Shown here one piece after another: positions 9,504 to 18,253 of a stretch of DNA of 64,000 nt (within the stretch, counting starts at the first letter, position 1; each line of letters starts with the position of its first letter). The notes below the pieces were generated by a model, which was not told the origin of the DNA, ran no database searches, and saw nothing but the letters and a program-made list of their open reading frames with translations. Both the position numbers and the translations under genes were made by a program. The stretch is from positions 124,001 to 188,000 of the forward strand of contig JAVKDD010000008.1 of assembly GCA_040222455.1 (NCBI GenBank), given 5' to 3'. The stretch comes from RHLJ01 sp040222455 (GTDB lineage: Bacteria > Bacteroidota > Rhodothermia > Balneolales > Balneolaceae).

Positions 9504-9707
9504 ATGAAGATGGCATTTTTACTCGGCGTTGTTTTCTTTTTTTACTGCTGGGTGCTTCCTTTGCACTTTGTTCTTCCTACCGCATTTCTTCCGATCTTTT
9601 TTTTGGGTGCATTATTACTGGATCATGCTGTATTTATTTCCGCATTGGAGCGAGATCAAATAGATAGTCTCGAATTGAAAAAACCAATACCATTGATAAT
9701 TAATTAA
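9504..9707 (+). CDS. possible small membrane protein, doubtful
   Basis: A 67-residue ORF with a very hydrophobic first two-thirds (MAFLLGVVFFFYCWVLPL..., two possible membrane helices) and a polar tail ALERDQIDSLELKKP. It starts at ATG 9504 (or ATG 9510) without a recognisable ribosome binding site, inside repeat-like DNA. A second ORF overlaps it in another frame. I recognise no family; it may be a chance ORF in the T-rich stretch. Confidence 0.25.
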   Translation: MKMAFLLGVVFFFYCWVLPLHFVLPTAFLPIFFLGALLLDHAVFISALERDQIDSLELKKPIPLIIN

Positions 9708-9755
9708 GGGTTTTTACATTACCACTTGTCTAACAGTTACTAAAAGGACAATATT

Positions 9756-11024
9756 ATGAAGCTTTTTATTAATCAAAATTTGACGATAAGTTTATTCTTC
9801 CTTCTGTCTCTAATTATTACTTTTCCAATAAATGCCCAAAATATAGGTGACCCTTTACCTAAATGGACACCAGGAACGCTTGACATCCATGAAATAGCTA
9901 CAGGTAGAGGTGCTTCTACTTTTTTTATGCTCCCGGATGGAACTACAATGTTGTTTGATGCTGGAGAGTTTACTGAAACCAATCAAGTATGGAGAATCCC
10001 GAGATATGTGGATGCTAAACCGGATGAAAGTCGAACTTCGAGTGAGTGGATTACCAGATATATAGAACGTGTACTCGAACACGGACCTACTAAACAAATT
10101 GATTATGCGATGCCCTCCCATTTTCATTGGGACCACATGGGACAGGTTACTGATAGCTCTCCAAAAGCAAAACAAGGCGATTATTTCCTTACGGGTTTTA
10201 CTATGATTGGAGAATATGTCCCTATTAAAACTATGTTAGACCGTGGCTGGCCAGATTATGATTATTTGACTGATCCCAATGACAGGTCATTATTAAACTA
10301 TAGAAAATTCATTGATTGGCAGGTTAAGAATAATTCAATGAATGCAGTACGATTTATACCAGGTAGGAATGATCAAATTGTCCTTAAACATCAACCTGAG
10401 AAGTATCCAGGTTTCACCGTGCAAAATATAGCAGCCAATGGAGAAGTTTGGACTGGTGTTTCAACAAATACGAAAAACAATTTCCCACCTTTAGAAGACC
10501 TTAACCCATCAAATTACCCAAATGAAAATATAAGCAGCCTTGCTTTACGTATGAGCTATGGTTCCTTCGATTATTTTACTGGTGGAGATATTGCGGGGAT
10601 TGCTTTAGAAGGAAAACCTGCTTTTTATGACGTAGAAACTCCAATTGCTCAAGCTGTTGGCCCTGTAGAAGTGAGTGTTTTAAATCATCATGGGTATATT
10701 GATTCTCAAAATGCCTTTTTTGTTGAAACGCTCAGACCTCAAGTCTGGATTATTCCCGTATGGGACTCAGCGCATCCTAGTCCAATGGTTTACAAAAGAT
10801 TATTATCTGAGTTTCTATATACTGGAAAACGAGATATTTTTGCTACCTCAATGCATGAAGCCAATAAACTAGTTGTTGTTGGGCTTGATGAACTTGCTAG
10901 TGATAATGGGCATATTGTAGTAAGAGTTTCTCCTGGAGGAAAAACTTTTCATGTTCTGGTTCTTGACAATTCGAACGAAGAGATGATTATTAAATCTATA
11001 CATGGACCTTATTCTTCGAGATAA
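9756..11024 (+). CDS. secreted metallo-beta-lactamase-fold hydrolase
   Basis: 422 residues with a signal peptide (about 1-28, cleaved after INAQ). The metal motif HFHWDHMG (H122, H124, D126, H127) is the HxHxDH signature of the metallo-beta-lactamase fold; later ligand candidates are in FTGGDIAG and LNHHGYID. The FFMLPDGTTMLFDAG strand and the loss of typical B1 lactamase features bring it nearer to ComEC-type or lactonase-like hydrolases than to antibiotic lactamases. Probably periplasmic; substrate unknown. An AAAGGA Shine-Dalgarno-like stretch lies shortly before the ATG. It is transcribed alone and ends at a bidirectional hairpin. Confidence 0.82.
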   Translation: MKLFINQNLTISLFFLLSLIITFPINAQNIGDPLPKWTPGTLDIHEIATGRGASTFFMLPDGTTMLFDAGEFTETNQVWRIPRYVDAKPDESRTSSEWITRYIERVLEHGPTKQIDYAMPSHFHWDHMGQVTDSSPKAKQGDYFLTGFTMIGEYVPIKTMLDRGWPDYDYLTDPNDRSLLNYRKFIDWQVKNNSMNAVRFIPGRNDQIVLKHQPEKYPGFTVQNIAANGEVWTGVSTNTKNNFPPLEDLNPSNYPNENISSLALRMSYGSFDYFTGGDIAGIALEGKPAFYDVETPIAQAVGPVEVSVLNHHGYIDSQNAFFVETLRPQVWIIPVWDSAHPSPMVYKRLLSEFLYTGKRDIFATSMHEANKLVVVGLDELASDNGHIVVRVSPGGKTFHVLVLDNSNEEMIIKSIHGPYSSR

Positions 11025-11088
11025 TCTACAGGAATCATTAAAGAATTGGCTTTAACTCCCCAAACAATTATGATAATTGATATAGAAA

Positions 11089-11109
11089 CGAACCCATAAA
11101 TTGGGTTCG
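11089..11109. terminator. hairpin between convergent genes
   Basis: CGAACCCA (11089-11096) and TGGGTTCG (11102-11109) form a perfect 8-pair stem with a TAAAT loop. It lies between two genes that converge on it. The flanking T tracts are short in both directions, so efficiency is uncertain. Confidence 0.6.
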
Positions 11110-11128
11110 CTTATATTTTAACGTATAT

Positions 11129-11917
11129 TTAAGAAGGACATACTACGTTGTCACCGTTTTCATCCCAACAAACTTGTCCTTGAGCTGATGTTTCTACATA
11201 TCCAGTTCCTGTGGTCGAATTCCAGTAAATAATCGAACTTGAAGACGCCTCATCTGTAATTGTAAGTGTATTATCAGGTAAATCTTTAACATAGGTTAAG
11301 CTTGAAAATGAACTTTCACCAAAAGTTACTGTAAATACTGCGTCCGTTTCACTTTCAACATCCCATGTATAGCTCATTACTGGAGTAGTAGATTCTTCTT
11401 TAAATGCATAAAAATTCCATTCGCCTCCATTTGAGCTATTTTTTACGAATCCGTCAATAAACTTATAATTGTCAAAAGAAATCTCTCCATTAGATGCCGA
11501 TAGGTACATTGCCCAATTAGTTTGGACTATTTTCACCTCAGCAGTTAACCGTATCGTTACTGAAGCTCCTGCTCCAGCACTTGTATAACTCCATTCCCAT
11601 ATCCCATTATTGAATGACGCTTCAACTCCATCTGCTGAAGCAGTAAAGCTTGTAGGAAGCGTACTGAAACTGATCATTATAGCTTCAACTGCAGAGGTCA
11701 AAGAAGATGCTATTACAAAATTTTCTCCAGCAGTTTGTTCAATCGAACTTGTTACTTTACCCTTAAAAAAATCAAACTCGGGAATTCCTTGGCTTAAATC
11801 TGGAATTTCTGGTGCTAATTCGTCTTCTACGTTAGTTCCAGTATCGCTACAGGCTAGGTTTACGAAAAGGATTATTAAGAACAGCGATAGATAGTTCTGT
11901 ATTTTAAGGTGTCTCAT
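11129..11917 (-). CDS. hypothetical lipoprotein
   Basis: 262 residues. The N-terminus MRHLKIQNYLSLFLIILFVNLACSD ends in a lipobox (VNLAC), so it should be lipid-anchored by signal peptidase II. The rest is beta-rich with many Ser/Thr/Ala residues and repeated W..SYT/WDV patterns; the extreme C-terminus has a Cys pair (CWDENGDNVVC) that could form a disulphide. I recognise no enzymatic motif. It stands alone on the minus strand. Confidence 0.68.
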   Translation of the reverse strand: MRHLKIQNYLSLFLIILFVNLACSDTGTNVEDELAPEIPDLSQGIPEFDFFKGKVTSSIEQTAGENFVIASSLTSAVEAIMISFSTLPTSFTASADGVEASFNNGIWEWSYTSAGAGASVTIRLTAEVKIVQTNWAMYLSASNGEISFDNYKFIDGFVKNSSNGGEWNFYAFKEESTTPVMSYTWDVESETDAVFTVTFGESSFSSLTYVKDLPDNTLTITDEASSSSIIYWNSTTGTGYVETSAQGQVCWDENGDNVVCPS

Positions 11918-12033
11918 GATTACTTGATGTATAGTTTAGGTTCTCTTATTTCTCTTGTTTGCGAACAAAGTACTTCTAAAGGGACAAAATAATATTATTA
12001 GAAACAATTATTAGCAGAGATTATTATTCTGGA

Positions 12034-13092
12034 TTAATCGATCCCTAATATCTTTTTGTTAGTCGCTTCATCAACTTCGCCACCGGCAAAATCGTCAAAT
12101 GCCTTTTCGGTTACGTTGATAATATGTGCATCGATAAAGGGAGCTCCTTCTTCGGCTCCCTGTTGCGGCGATTTTATACAGCATTCCCACTCCATAACTG
12201 CCCAGCCATCGAAGCCATACTGACTTAATTTCGAGAAAATGGCTGCGAAATCAACCTGACCATCTCCTAAAGAACGAAAACGACCAGGCCGGTCTACCCA
12301 ATCCTGATATCCCCCATACACTCCTGACTTTCCGGTTGGATTGAACTCGGCATCTTTTACATGAAACATGCGAATATAGTCGTGATAGAAATCGATATGT
12401 TGCAGGTAATCGAGTTGTTGAAGGACATAATGGCTTGGATCGTAGAGCATTTTTACTGCATCATGGTTTCCAGTCGCTTCTAAAAATCGTTCGAAAGTAA
12501 CCCCGTCATGCAAATCTTCACCAGGGTGAATTTCATAACAAACATCTACCCCTTCTTCCTTGCAATGATCTAATACAGGCTTCCAACGCTTTGCTAATTC
12601 TTCGAATGCATTTTCTACCAATCCTGCTGGCCGTTGTGGCCAGGGATATACAAATGGCCACGCCAAAGCGCCGGAGAAACTCGCCATTACATCAATGCCG
12701 AAATGCTTACTTGCAGTAGCTGCATATTTTACCTGTTGTTTTGCCCATTCTGTTCTCTCTTTTGGTTTTCCATGAAGATGTTCTGGCGCAAAGCCATCGA
12801 ACATGGTATCGAAGGCAGGATGAACTGCCACCAGTTGACCTTGTAAATGGGTTGAAAGCTCAGAGATTTCTAGTCCAGCTTCGTTTACAATTCCTTTGAT
12901 TTCATCGCAGTAATCTTTGCTCGTTCCTGCTTTTTCAAGATCTATAACCCGCCCATCCCAACTTGGAATTTGAACGGCTTTGTACCCCAAACCTGCCGCC
13001 CAAGCACAAATGCTTTTCAGATTGTTGAACGGCTCAACATCGTCCATAAATTGAGCTAAAAATATCGCTGGTCCTTTAATTGTCTTCATCAC
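12034..13092 (-). CDS. sugar phosphate isomerase/epimerase (AP2Ec/xylose-isomerase-like TIM barrel)
   Basis: 352 residues of the xylose-isomerase-like TIM-barrel superfamily. The metal and catalytic residues expected from the family are visible: E187 (CYEIHP), D218 and H221 (LYDPSH), H244 and D247 (MFHVKDAEF) and E301 (VMEWE). No signal peptide, so cytoplasmic. It lies 59 bases downstream of the Gfo/Idh/MocA oxidoreductase on the same strand; this pair is a usual arrangement in catabolism of inositols, 3-keto-sugars or uncommon monosaccharides. The exact sugar cannot be read from the sequence. Confidence 0.87.
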   Translation of the reverse strand: MMKTIKGPAIFLAQFMDDVEPFNNLKSICAWAAGLGYKAVQIPSWDGRVIDLEKAGTSKDYCDEIKGIVNEAGLEISELSTHLQGQLVAVHPAFDTMFDGFAPEHLHGKPKERTEWAKQQVKYAATASKHFGIDVMASFSGALAWPFVYPWPQRPAGLVENAFEELAKRWKPVLDHCKEEGVDVCYEIHPGEDLHDGVTFERFLEATGNHDAVKMLYDPSHYVLQQLDYLQHIDFYHDYIRMFHVKDAEFNPTGKSGVYGGYQDWVDRPGRFRSLGDGQVDFAAIFSKLSQYGFDGWAVMEWECCIKSPQQGAEEGAPFIDAHIINVTEKAFDDFAGGEVDEATNKKILGID

Positions 13093-13151
13093 TTAATTCT
13101 TTTTTAGTTTAATTATCAACTTTGATTTAATTGAGGGAGAATTCAGTTTTC

Positions 13152-14312
13152 CTAATGCTCAACATTAATCCAAATATTACCCTTTTCGGTAGATTCGACT
13201 ACCGCATCAACCATACTCATACCATGCACACCGTCTTCAATTTCCGGGTAGTCATAAATCTCCATGTTATGCTCTTCACCTGCAGAATGTGCCCGAAGGT
13301 GAAACACAAAATTCCGATAGATATTTGCAAAAGCTTCTAAATAACCCTCCGGATGTCCTGCAGGTGTTCGTGAGTTTGCCTGAGCTGCTTCACTAACATA
13401 TCCTGTTCCTGTTCGATAGGTTTCGTGTGGTTTATCATTCCAGGTAACGATCAATGAATTGGGGTCTCGTTGCGTCCAGACCACTCCACCTTTTTCGCCA
13501 TAAACTCTCATTTTTATTGCATTCTCTTCTCCAGCTGATATTTGTGACACAGAAAGAATGCCAGGAATTCCACCTTCAAACTCTAGTAAAGCATTGGCAT
13601 CATCATCTAATAATCTTCCGGGAACAACTTTACTTAACTGAGAAAGTACCTTTACAATATTCAATCCAGAAACATATTCCGCCATGTTAGCAGCATGAGT
13701 TCCAATATCACCATACGCACCACTTTTACCTGATCTTTTCGGGTCAGTTCTCCAGGCTGCTTGTTTTTGATCAGTGTCTTCTAATTTTTCTGAAAGCCAA
13801 CCTTGAGGATATTCAACCATAATTTTTCTGACATCACCCAACTTCCCGGACTTCACAATTTGGCGTGCTTCTTTTACCATGGGATATCCAGTATATGTAT
13901 GAGTCAAAGCAAACGGCAACCCGGTTTCTTCCACTTTCTTTTTGATGGCAAATGCCTCATTCATATCAAAACAAAGAGGTTTATCGATGATTACTGGGAA
14001 ACCATGATCCAAAGCAAGTATCGCAGGCTCGGCATGCACATGATTTGGAGTTACTATAGAAACAAAATCCATCCGTATTTCTTCTGGAAGACTTGCTTCT
14101 GTTTCTATCATTTCTTTATACGAACCATAAACACGAGAGGGGTCAAGAAAAAGCTCTTCCCCTGTCTGTTTAGATTTTTCGGGACTACTACTAAAAGCAC
14201 CACAAACTAATTCAATTTGACCATCAAGATTAGCCGCAAGACGATGAACCGCCCCAATAAAAGCTCCTACTCCTCCACCTATCATCCCCATTCTTAGTCT
14301 TCTATTCTTCAT
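13152..14312 (-). CDS. Gfo/Idh/MocA-family oxidoreductase
   Basis: 386 residues. The nucleotide-binding loop is GMIGGGVGAFIG (9-20); the conserved EKP motif appears as DKP at 110-112 (VIIDKPLCF); the catalytic-region His is H206 in GDIGTHAAN. The family oxidises a sugar or inositol hydroxyl with NAD(P). First gene of a two-gene minus-strand operon with the TIM-barrel epimerase. The DKP variant is seen in part of the family. Confidence 0.88.
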   Translation of the reverse strand: MKNRRLRMGMIGGGVGAFIGAVHRLAANLDGQIELVCGAFSSSPEKSKQTGEELFLDPSRVYGSYKEMIETEASLPEEIRMDFVSIVTPNHVHAEPAILALDHGFPVIIDKPLCFDMNEAFAIKKKVEETGLPFALTHTYTGYPMVKEARQIVKSGKLGDVRKIMVEYPQGWLSEKLEDTDQKQAAWRTDPKRSGKSGAYGDIGTHAANMAEYVSGLNIVKVLSQLSKVVPGRLLDDDANALLEFEGGIPGILSVSQISAGEENAIKMRVYGEKGGVVWTQRDPNSLIVTWNDKPHETYRTGTGYVSEAAQANSRTPAGHPEGYLEAFANIYRNFVFHLRAHSAGEEHNMEIYDYPEIEDGVHGMSMVDAVVESTEKGNIWINVEH

Positions 14313-14471
14313 ATCTCTACAGCTAAATTTGATCTAATTGTTTATTTGAAAAGAGTCTTCAAAACCGGTACTTAAGTAATGAAGAAACTCTTAAAATTAA
14401 AAGAAGAGATGAAGAAGTTTAATAACCTTTTCAGATCTCAGGCGTAGCGGATGACTGAATAAATTAACTTA

Positions 14472-15248
14472 ATGACAAAATCTCGAAAACGAACATTTTT
14501 CCGACGATTTCTTTTACTATTCTGGGGAGCAGTAGTAATTTGGATGTTCTTCCAAATGCAAGCTTCTGGATTTGATGATTCTATACTAGAAACAAGCTCT
14601 ACTGTTAGAGTTGAAAATAACTCTGACTACATTCGGTTTACACCCATCCCTGTCGCTGAACAAACTGTTGATACATTATTGTACCCATCGGTAATTTTTT
14701 ATCCGGGAGCGCTTGTTCAAGCGGAGTCCTATGCTCCTTTTGCGAGGGATTTAGCAGAGCATGGATTTCTGGTTATTATCCAAAAAATTCCATTTCGGTT
14801 GGCATTTACACAACGTTTAGAAAAAAAAGTTTTTAACAGGACTTTGGACTTAATTTCTGAATCTTCTGATTCAATTAAATGGGTTCTTGCGGGGCATTCG
14901 AAAGGAGGAGCTATGGCATCTAATTTTACAAAAGATTATTCAGATCATATTTCTGGACTTTTATTGATTGGGACCTCTCATCCCAGAAGAATTGACCTTT
15001 CTCAACTAGCTATTCCAATTACTAAAGTTTATGGTAGTGAAGATGGTTTGGCTTCAAAAGAAGAAGTTGAGGAATTCTCTAAGAATTTGCCCAATCATAC
15101 CAATTATGTCCTAATTGAGGGAGCCAATCATTCCCAGTTTGGATATTATGGAACCCAACTTGGTTCTGGCACTGCGACTATTTCGCAAGAAGAGCAACAG
15201 CAAAGACTTTTGAAGTCTTCCTTAGAACTGTTGTTGAAGTTGAAGTAA
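14472..15248 (+). CDS. membrane-anchored alpha/beta hydrolase
   Basis: 258 residues. A basic N-terminus is followed by one hydrophobic helix (about 12-30), likely an uncleaved anchor. The alpha/beta hydrolase core has the nucleophile elbow GHSKGG with S143, an acidic residue in VYGSEDG and the catalytic His in GANHSQFG. The layout fits the alpha/beta hydrolase family 5 (PF12695-type). Substrate unknown. No operon partner is obvious; the next gene starts 36 bases later on the same strand. Confidence 0.8.
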   Translation: MTKSRKRTFFRRFLLLFWGAVVIWMFFQMQASGFDDSILETSSTVRVENNSDYIRFTPIPVAEQTVDTLLYPSVIFYPGALVQAESYAPFARDLAEHGFLVIIQKIPFRLAFTQRLEKKVFNRTLDLISESSDSIKWVLAGHSKGGAMASNFTKDYSDHISGLLLIGTSHPRRIDLSQLAIPITKVYGSEDGLASKEEVEEFSKNLPNHTNYVLIEGANHSQFGYYGTQLGSGTATISQEEQQQRLLKSSLELLLKLK

Positions 15249-15284
15249 TTAGGTTTTACTCTCTTTTAGTCATTAATTGATTTT

Positions 15285-15914
15285 ATGGAAAACCCATTAT
15301 TAAAAAAATTTCAGCTAAAAGAAGAATACTCTGTTCTTTTGATGAATTCTAATCCCTCAATTCACCCGTTATTTGAAGGGGTTAGGGTTGAATATTCTGA
15401 AATTAATGATCAAGAATTTGATTCCGTAATCCTTTTCACAAAAAATGAACGCGAACTTCGAAAATGGGTGCCCGAAGTTTCGAAGAAGCATAATAAAACA
15501 GATCAGTTTTGGCTTAGCTACCCTAAGAAGTCGGGCCATATTGAAACTGACCTAAACCGGGATAAAGCCTGGAAAGCGATTCAAGGGTACGGCTTTGATC
15601 CAGTACGATTAATATCTGTAAATGAAGATTGGTCAAGTATGAGGGTAGTTAGAAAAAAAGATCGCAAAGCTCCCTCCAAGCTTGGACAAGACCCTCCAGG
15701 TGTAGACCGAATATCTAAAACCATTATTCCACCCAATGATTTGTTAGAGGTTTTTGCTCATCAACCTAAGGCTAAAGCTTTTTTTGATGAGCTTTCTTTC
15801 AGCCATAAACGAGAATATGTTGGGTGGATTCATGAAGCTAAAAAAGAAGAAACTCGAAAACGGAGAATTCAAAAAACTATTGAGCTCTTGAAGGAAGAGA
15901 AAAAATCACGTTAA
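15285..15914 (+). CDS. DUF3052-like / YdeI-OmdA fusion protein
   Basis: 209 residues. The first ~125 residues resemble DUF3052 proteins (FDSVILFTKNERELRKW, FWLSYPKKSG, YGFDPVRLISVNEDWSSMRV). The C-terminal ~75 residues carry the YdeI/OmpD-associated (OmdA) motif FFDELSFSHKREYVGWIHEA with a Lys/Arg-rich helix. Both domains are known separately and in fusions. Function poorly understood, cytoplasmic by composition. It sits between the hydrolase and a DUF2461 protein, all on the plus strand. Confidence 0.75.
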   Translation: MENPLLKKFQLKEEYSVLLMNSNPSIHPLFEGVRVEYSEINDQEFDSVILFTKNERELRKWVPEVSKKHNKTDQFWLSYPKKSGHIETDLNRDKAWKAIQGYGFDPVRLISVNEDWSSMRVVRKKDRKAPSKLGQDPPGVDRISKTIIPPNDLLEVFAHQPKAKAFFDELSFSHKREYVGWIHEAKKEETRKRRIQKTIELLKEEKKSR

Positions 15915-15983
15915 ATATTTCTATTTCCTACGTAACATTATTAGAATCTATCAAATTTAAATTCTGGCTATTTTTCGAAAACA

Positions 15984-16655
15984 ATGTCTACTATTCAACT
16001 TTCCACTTATCAATTTCTCGAAGTACTAAAAGAAAACAATAACCGGGATTGGTTTACCGAGAACAAATCTGTTTACCAAAAAGCACATGCGAACCTTGCT
16101 GATTTTATGGAAGGTTTGATTGTTGAGATGAAAAAAATTGACAACATTGAAAATGAGTCGGGCAAGAAATCATTATTCAGAATTTATCGGGATGTTCGGT
16201 TTTCACAGAATAAGGATCCCTATAAAACTCATTTTGGCGCAAGTCTTACCAGAGCAACGCGTTGGCTTAGAGGTGGTTATTATATCCATTTTGAACCAGG
16301 AAACACTTTTATTGCATGTGGTTTTTGGCAACCCAATAAAGATGATTTAAAATTAATTCGTGACGAGCTTGCTCATAATGCTACCCGGCTTAGAACTATT
16401 CTCGAGGAACCGAATTTCAAAAAAGAATTTGGAGAATTAAAAGGAGACGCCTTAAAAACTGCGCCAAGAGGCTTCGATAAAGAGCATCCGAATATTGATT
16501 TAATCCGTTATAAATCTTTCTATTTCGAGCATGCTTTTAAGGATGAAGAAGCTCTATCTGAAGATTTTGTTTTTGAGGTAACAAAAACATTTCTAGCAAT
16601 ACGGCCTTTCTTCGATTATATGAGCGAAGTGTTGACCAGACCTTTTAATGAGTAA
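15984..16655 (+). CDS. DUF2461-family protein
   Basis: 223 residues, the normal family length. Family marks: FLEVLKENNNRDWFTENKSVY near the N-terminus, FRIYRDVRFSQNKDPYKTHFGA and GGYYIHFEPGNTFIACGFWQP in the middle. The biochemical function of this widespread family is not known to me. Single gene, cytoplasmic. Confidence 0.85.
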   Translation: MSTIQLSTYQFLEVLKENNNRDWFTENKSVYQKAHANLADFMEGLIVEMKKIDNIENESGKKSLFRIYRDVRFSQNKDPYKTHFGASLTRATRWLRGGYYIHFEPGNTFIACGFWQPNKDDLKLIRDELAHNATRLRTILEEPNFKKEFGELKGDALKTAPRGFDKEHPNIDLIRYKSFYFEHAFKDEEALSEDFVFEVTKTFLAIRPFFDYMSEVLTRPFNE

Positions 16656-16781
16656 ATATCAGCTTATTTTTTCTTTTTCCAACTAGTTGAATTTACCCGT
16701 AATCAAACCATCGAAGATTAGTATAGGAAACAAAAGTTCTTGCTTTCTCTTAAATGAATAAACAATAATTAATTACAGATT

Positions 16782-16979
16782 ATGAAAAAGACAATCGGTG
16801 GAGTTTTAGCAGGTGGAGGATTATTAGGAGTTATCTATTTTGGATTTCAATATTTCCAAGATTCAGAATCATTTGAAGCATTTGGGGCAGATATTGCGGT
16901 TAGTACGGGAAATTATGTTCCCATTTTAGTTTCCGCAGTAGTAATGCTTGCAGGAATCGTATTATCAAGAACTAAATAA
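16782..16979 (+). CDS. small two-helix membrane protein, DUF3185-like
   Basis: 65 residues with two hydrophobic segments (about 6-24 and 46-62) separated by QDSESFEAFGADIAVSTG. The helix-polar loop-helix pattern and the Q(D)SES loop resemble DUF3185 proteins, which commonly stand next to DUF1328 genes; a decayed DUF1328-like stretch follows immediately here. ATG at 16782 is the only good start. Probably inner membrane, perhaps a stress-related small protein, which is inference. Confidence 0.65.
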   Translation: MKKTIGGVLAGGGLLGVIYFGFQYFQDSESFEAFGADIAVSTGNYVPILVSAVVMLAGIVLSRTK

Positions 16980-16983
16980 CAAA

Positions 16984-17100
16984 TATGACAGGATTGGTGG
17001 GATCGCTGGAACTTTTGTTGGTCTAACTAAAATTGCCTTCCTTGTTTTCTTAATTCTTTTCTTGATTTCTCTTATAATGCGCAGTAAGCCAAAAGTATAA
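16984..17100 (+). pseudogene. remnant of a DUF1328-type small membrane protein
   Basis: The frame starting at 16984 reads YDRIGGIAGTFVGLTKIAF and then a Leu/Ile/Phe-rich helix ending RSKPKV before TAA at 17098-17100. This matches the C-terminal half of DUF1328 proteins (GGIAGT...K.LF..FL.LF..SL). The N-terminal helix is missing and no ATG exists in frame back to a stop at 16942; the only possible start is a TTG at 16948, inside the upstream gene. I therefore read it as a 5'-truncated gene. Confidence 0.5.
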
Positions 17101-17110
17101 AACCTTTTTC

Positions 17111-18253
17111 TTGGATAACGCACACATTTTAGAACAAACAATCGGAATTCCATTTTCTAAAGGGAATTCCGTTTCTATTTTGAAAAATGGGGATCAAATT
17201 TTCCCTGCTATGTTAAATGCGATTCAAGATGCTACTGATAGCATAGACTTTTTAACATTTGTATACTGGCAAGGTGATATTGCTGATCGCTTTGCTGAAG
17301 CTCTTTCTTGTAAAGCTAAAGAGGGCTTAGCAGTTCGCGTATTGCTCGATGCCTATGGCTCATTACCCATGAATCAGGAATTAGTAGAGCTAATGAAAAG
17401 TTCTGGCGTTAAAGTGGTTTGGTTTAGACCTCTTATTCGCTGGAAAATTTGGAAGACAGATAACCGAACTCATCGCAAAATTCTTATATGTGATAATCGA
17501 ATTGCGTTTACAGGCGGAGTTGGAATTGCAAAAGAATGGGAAGGAAATGCTCTAAATTCCTCAGAATGGCGCGACACTCACTTTAAAATTGAAGGCCCTG
17601 CAGTCTATGGAATAAAATCTGCTTTTATAGAAAACTGGATCGAAGCCAATGACGAACTTTCACTAGCTTTGGTTTCTGATGAAACTCCAAATAATACGGG
17701 AAATAGTCTTATTCAAACTGTTCGTACTTCTTCTTCTGTAAGGTGGAGCGATATCGTTCTTTTATATCAATCGCTAATAGCACTTGCTAAAAACAGGGTT
17801 TGGATTTGTACTGCATACTTTAATCCCGATGATGCTATGATTGCTCTAATCTCCCAAAAAGTTAAAGAAGGTGTTGATATAAAGATCATGATTCCGGGTA
17901 ATCATACCGATCAAAGAATTAGTAAAGTAATTGCAGAGGATTCTTTTGAGGCATTATTAAAAGCAGGTGTGAACATATATTATTACACTAAAACGATGCT
18001 TCATTCAAAAGTAGTTTTAGTAGATGAGGAATATTCTTGTATCGGATCTGCGAATTTTAACCAACGCTCTATGCTTAAAGACGATGAGATAAACCTTGTT
18101 ATTATTGATTCGAAAGTTTCAAATATCTTAAGTGATCATTTTGAAGAAGATCTATCATGCTCCGATAAACTAGAAAAATCTCGATGGAAAAAGCGTTCTT
18201 TAATCAGAAAAGGAATAGAAAAATTAACTCGCCTCGTTAAACAAGAACTCTAG
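17111..18253 (+). CDS. phospholipase D-like / cardiolipin synthase-type enzyme
   Basis: 380 residues with two HKD motifs: HRKILICD (H121, K123, D128) followed by GG, and HSKVVLVD (H298, K300, D305) followed by GSANF. The order and spacing fit the ClsB/Cls class that joins phosphatidylglycerol molecules to cardiolipin; no N-terminal membrane helices are present, as in ClsB. The start is a TTG at 17111, because no ATG occurs in frame before the conserved GNSVSILKNGDQIFPAML region; no good ribosome binding site precedes it. It converges with the SDR gene and shares the tetranucleotide CTAG as both stops. Confidence 0.82.
   Translation: MDNAHILEQTIGIPFSKGNSVSILKNGDQIFPAMLNAIQDATDSIDFLTFVYWQGDIADRFAEALSCKAKEGLAVRVLLDAYGSLPMNQELVELMKSSGVKVVWFRPLIRWKIWKTDNRTHRKILICDNRIAFTGGVGIAKEWEGNALNSSEWRDTHFKIEGPAVYGIKSAFIENWIEANDELSLALVSDETPNNTGNSLIQTVRTSSSVRWSDIVLLYQSLIALAKNRVWICTAYFNPDDAMIALISQKVKEGVDIKIMIPGNHTDQRISKVIAEDSFEALLKAGVNIYYYTKTMLHSKVVLVDEEYSCIGSANFNQRSMLKDDEINLVIIDSKVSNILSDHFEEDLSCSDKLEKSRWKKRSLIRKGIEKLTRLVKQEL

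Larger units (their letters stand above)
9238..9755. other. 518-base gap, mostly non-coding and hairpin-rich
   Basis: No clear gene is seen apart from one doubtful small ORF at 9504. It contains a weak terminator-like stem after the peptidase gene (AAAGA 9262-9266 with TCTTT 9271-9275, then TT), a perfect 7-base stem at 9317-9334, a 9-base inverted repeat at 9343-9391 and a perfect 10-base hairpin at 9461-9484. The direct repeat TTCTTGACG / AATCTTGACG lies at 9373-9394. Confidence 0.6.

Noticed and set aside
9425..9667. 80-residue plus-strand ORF
   Set aside because: Crosses the hairpin and overlaps another ORF in a different frame; neither has strong evidence and this one lacks a good start.
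13803..14210. 135-residue plus-strand ORF
   Set aside because: Lies antisense to the Gfo/Idh/MocA gene, which has full family motifs.
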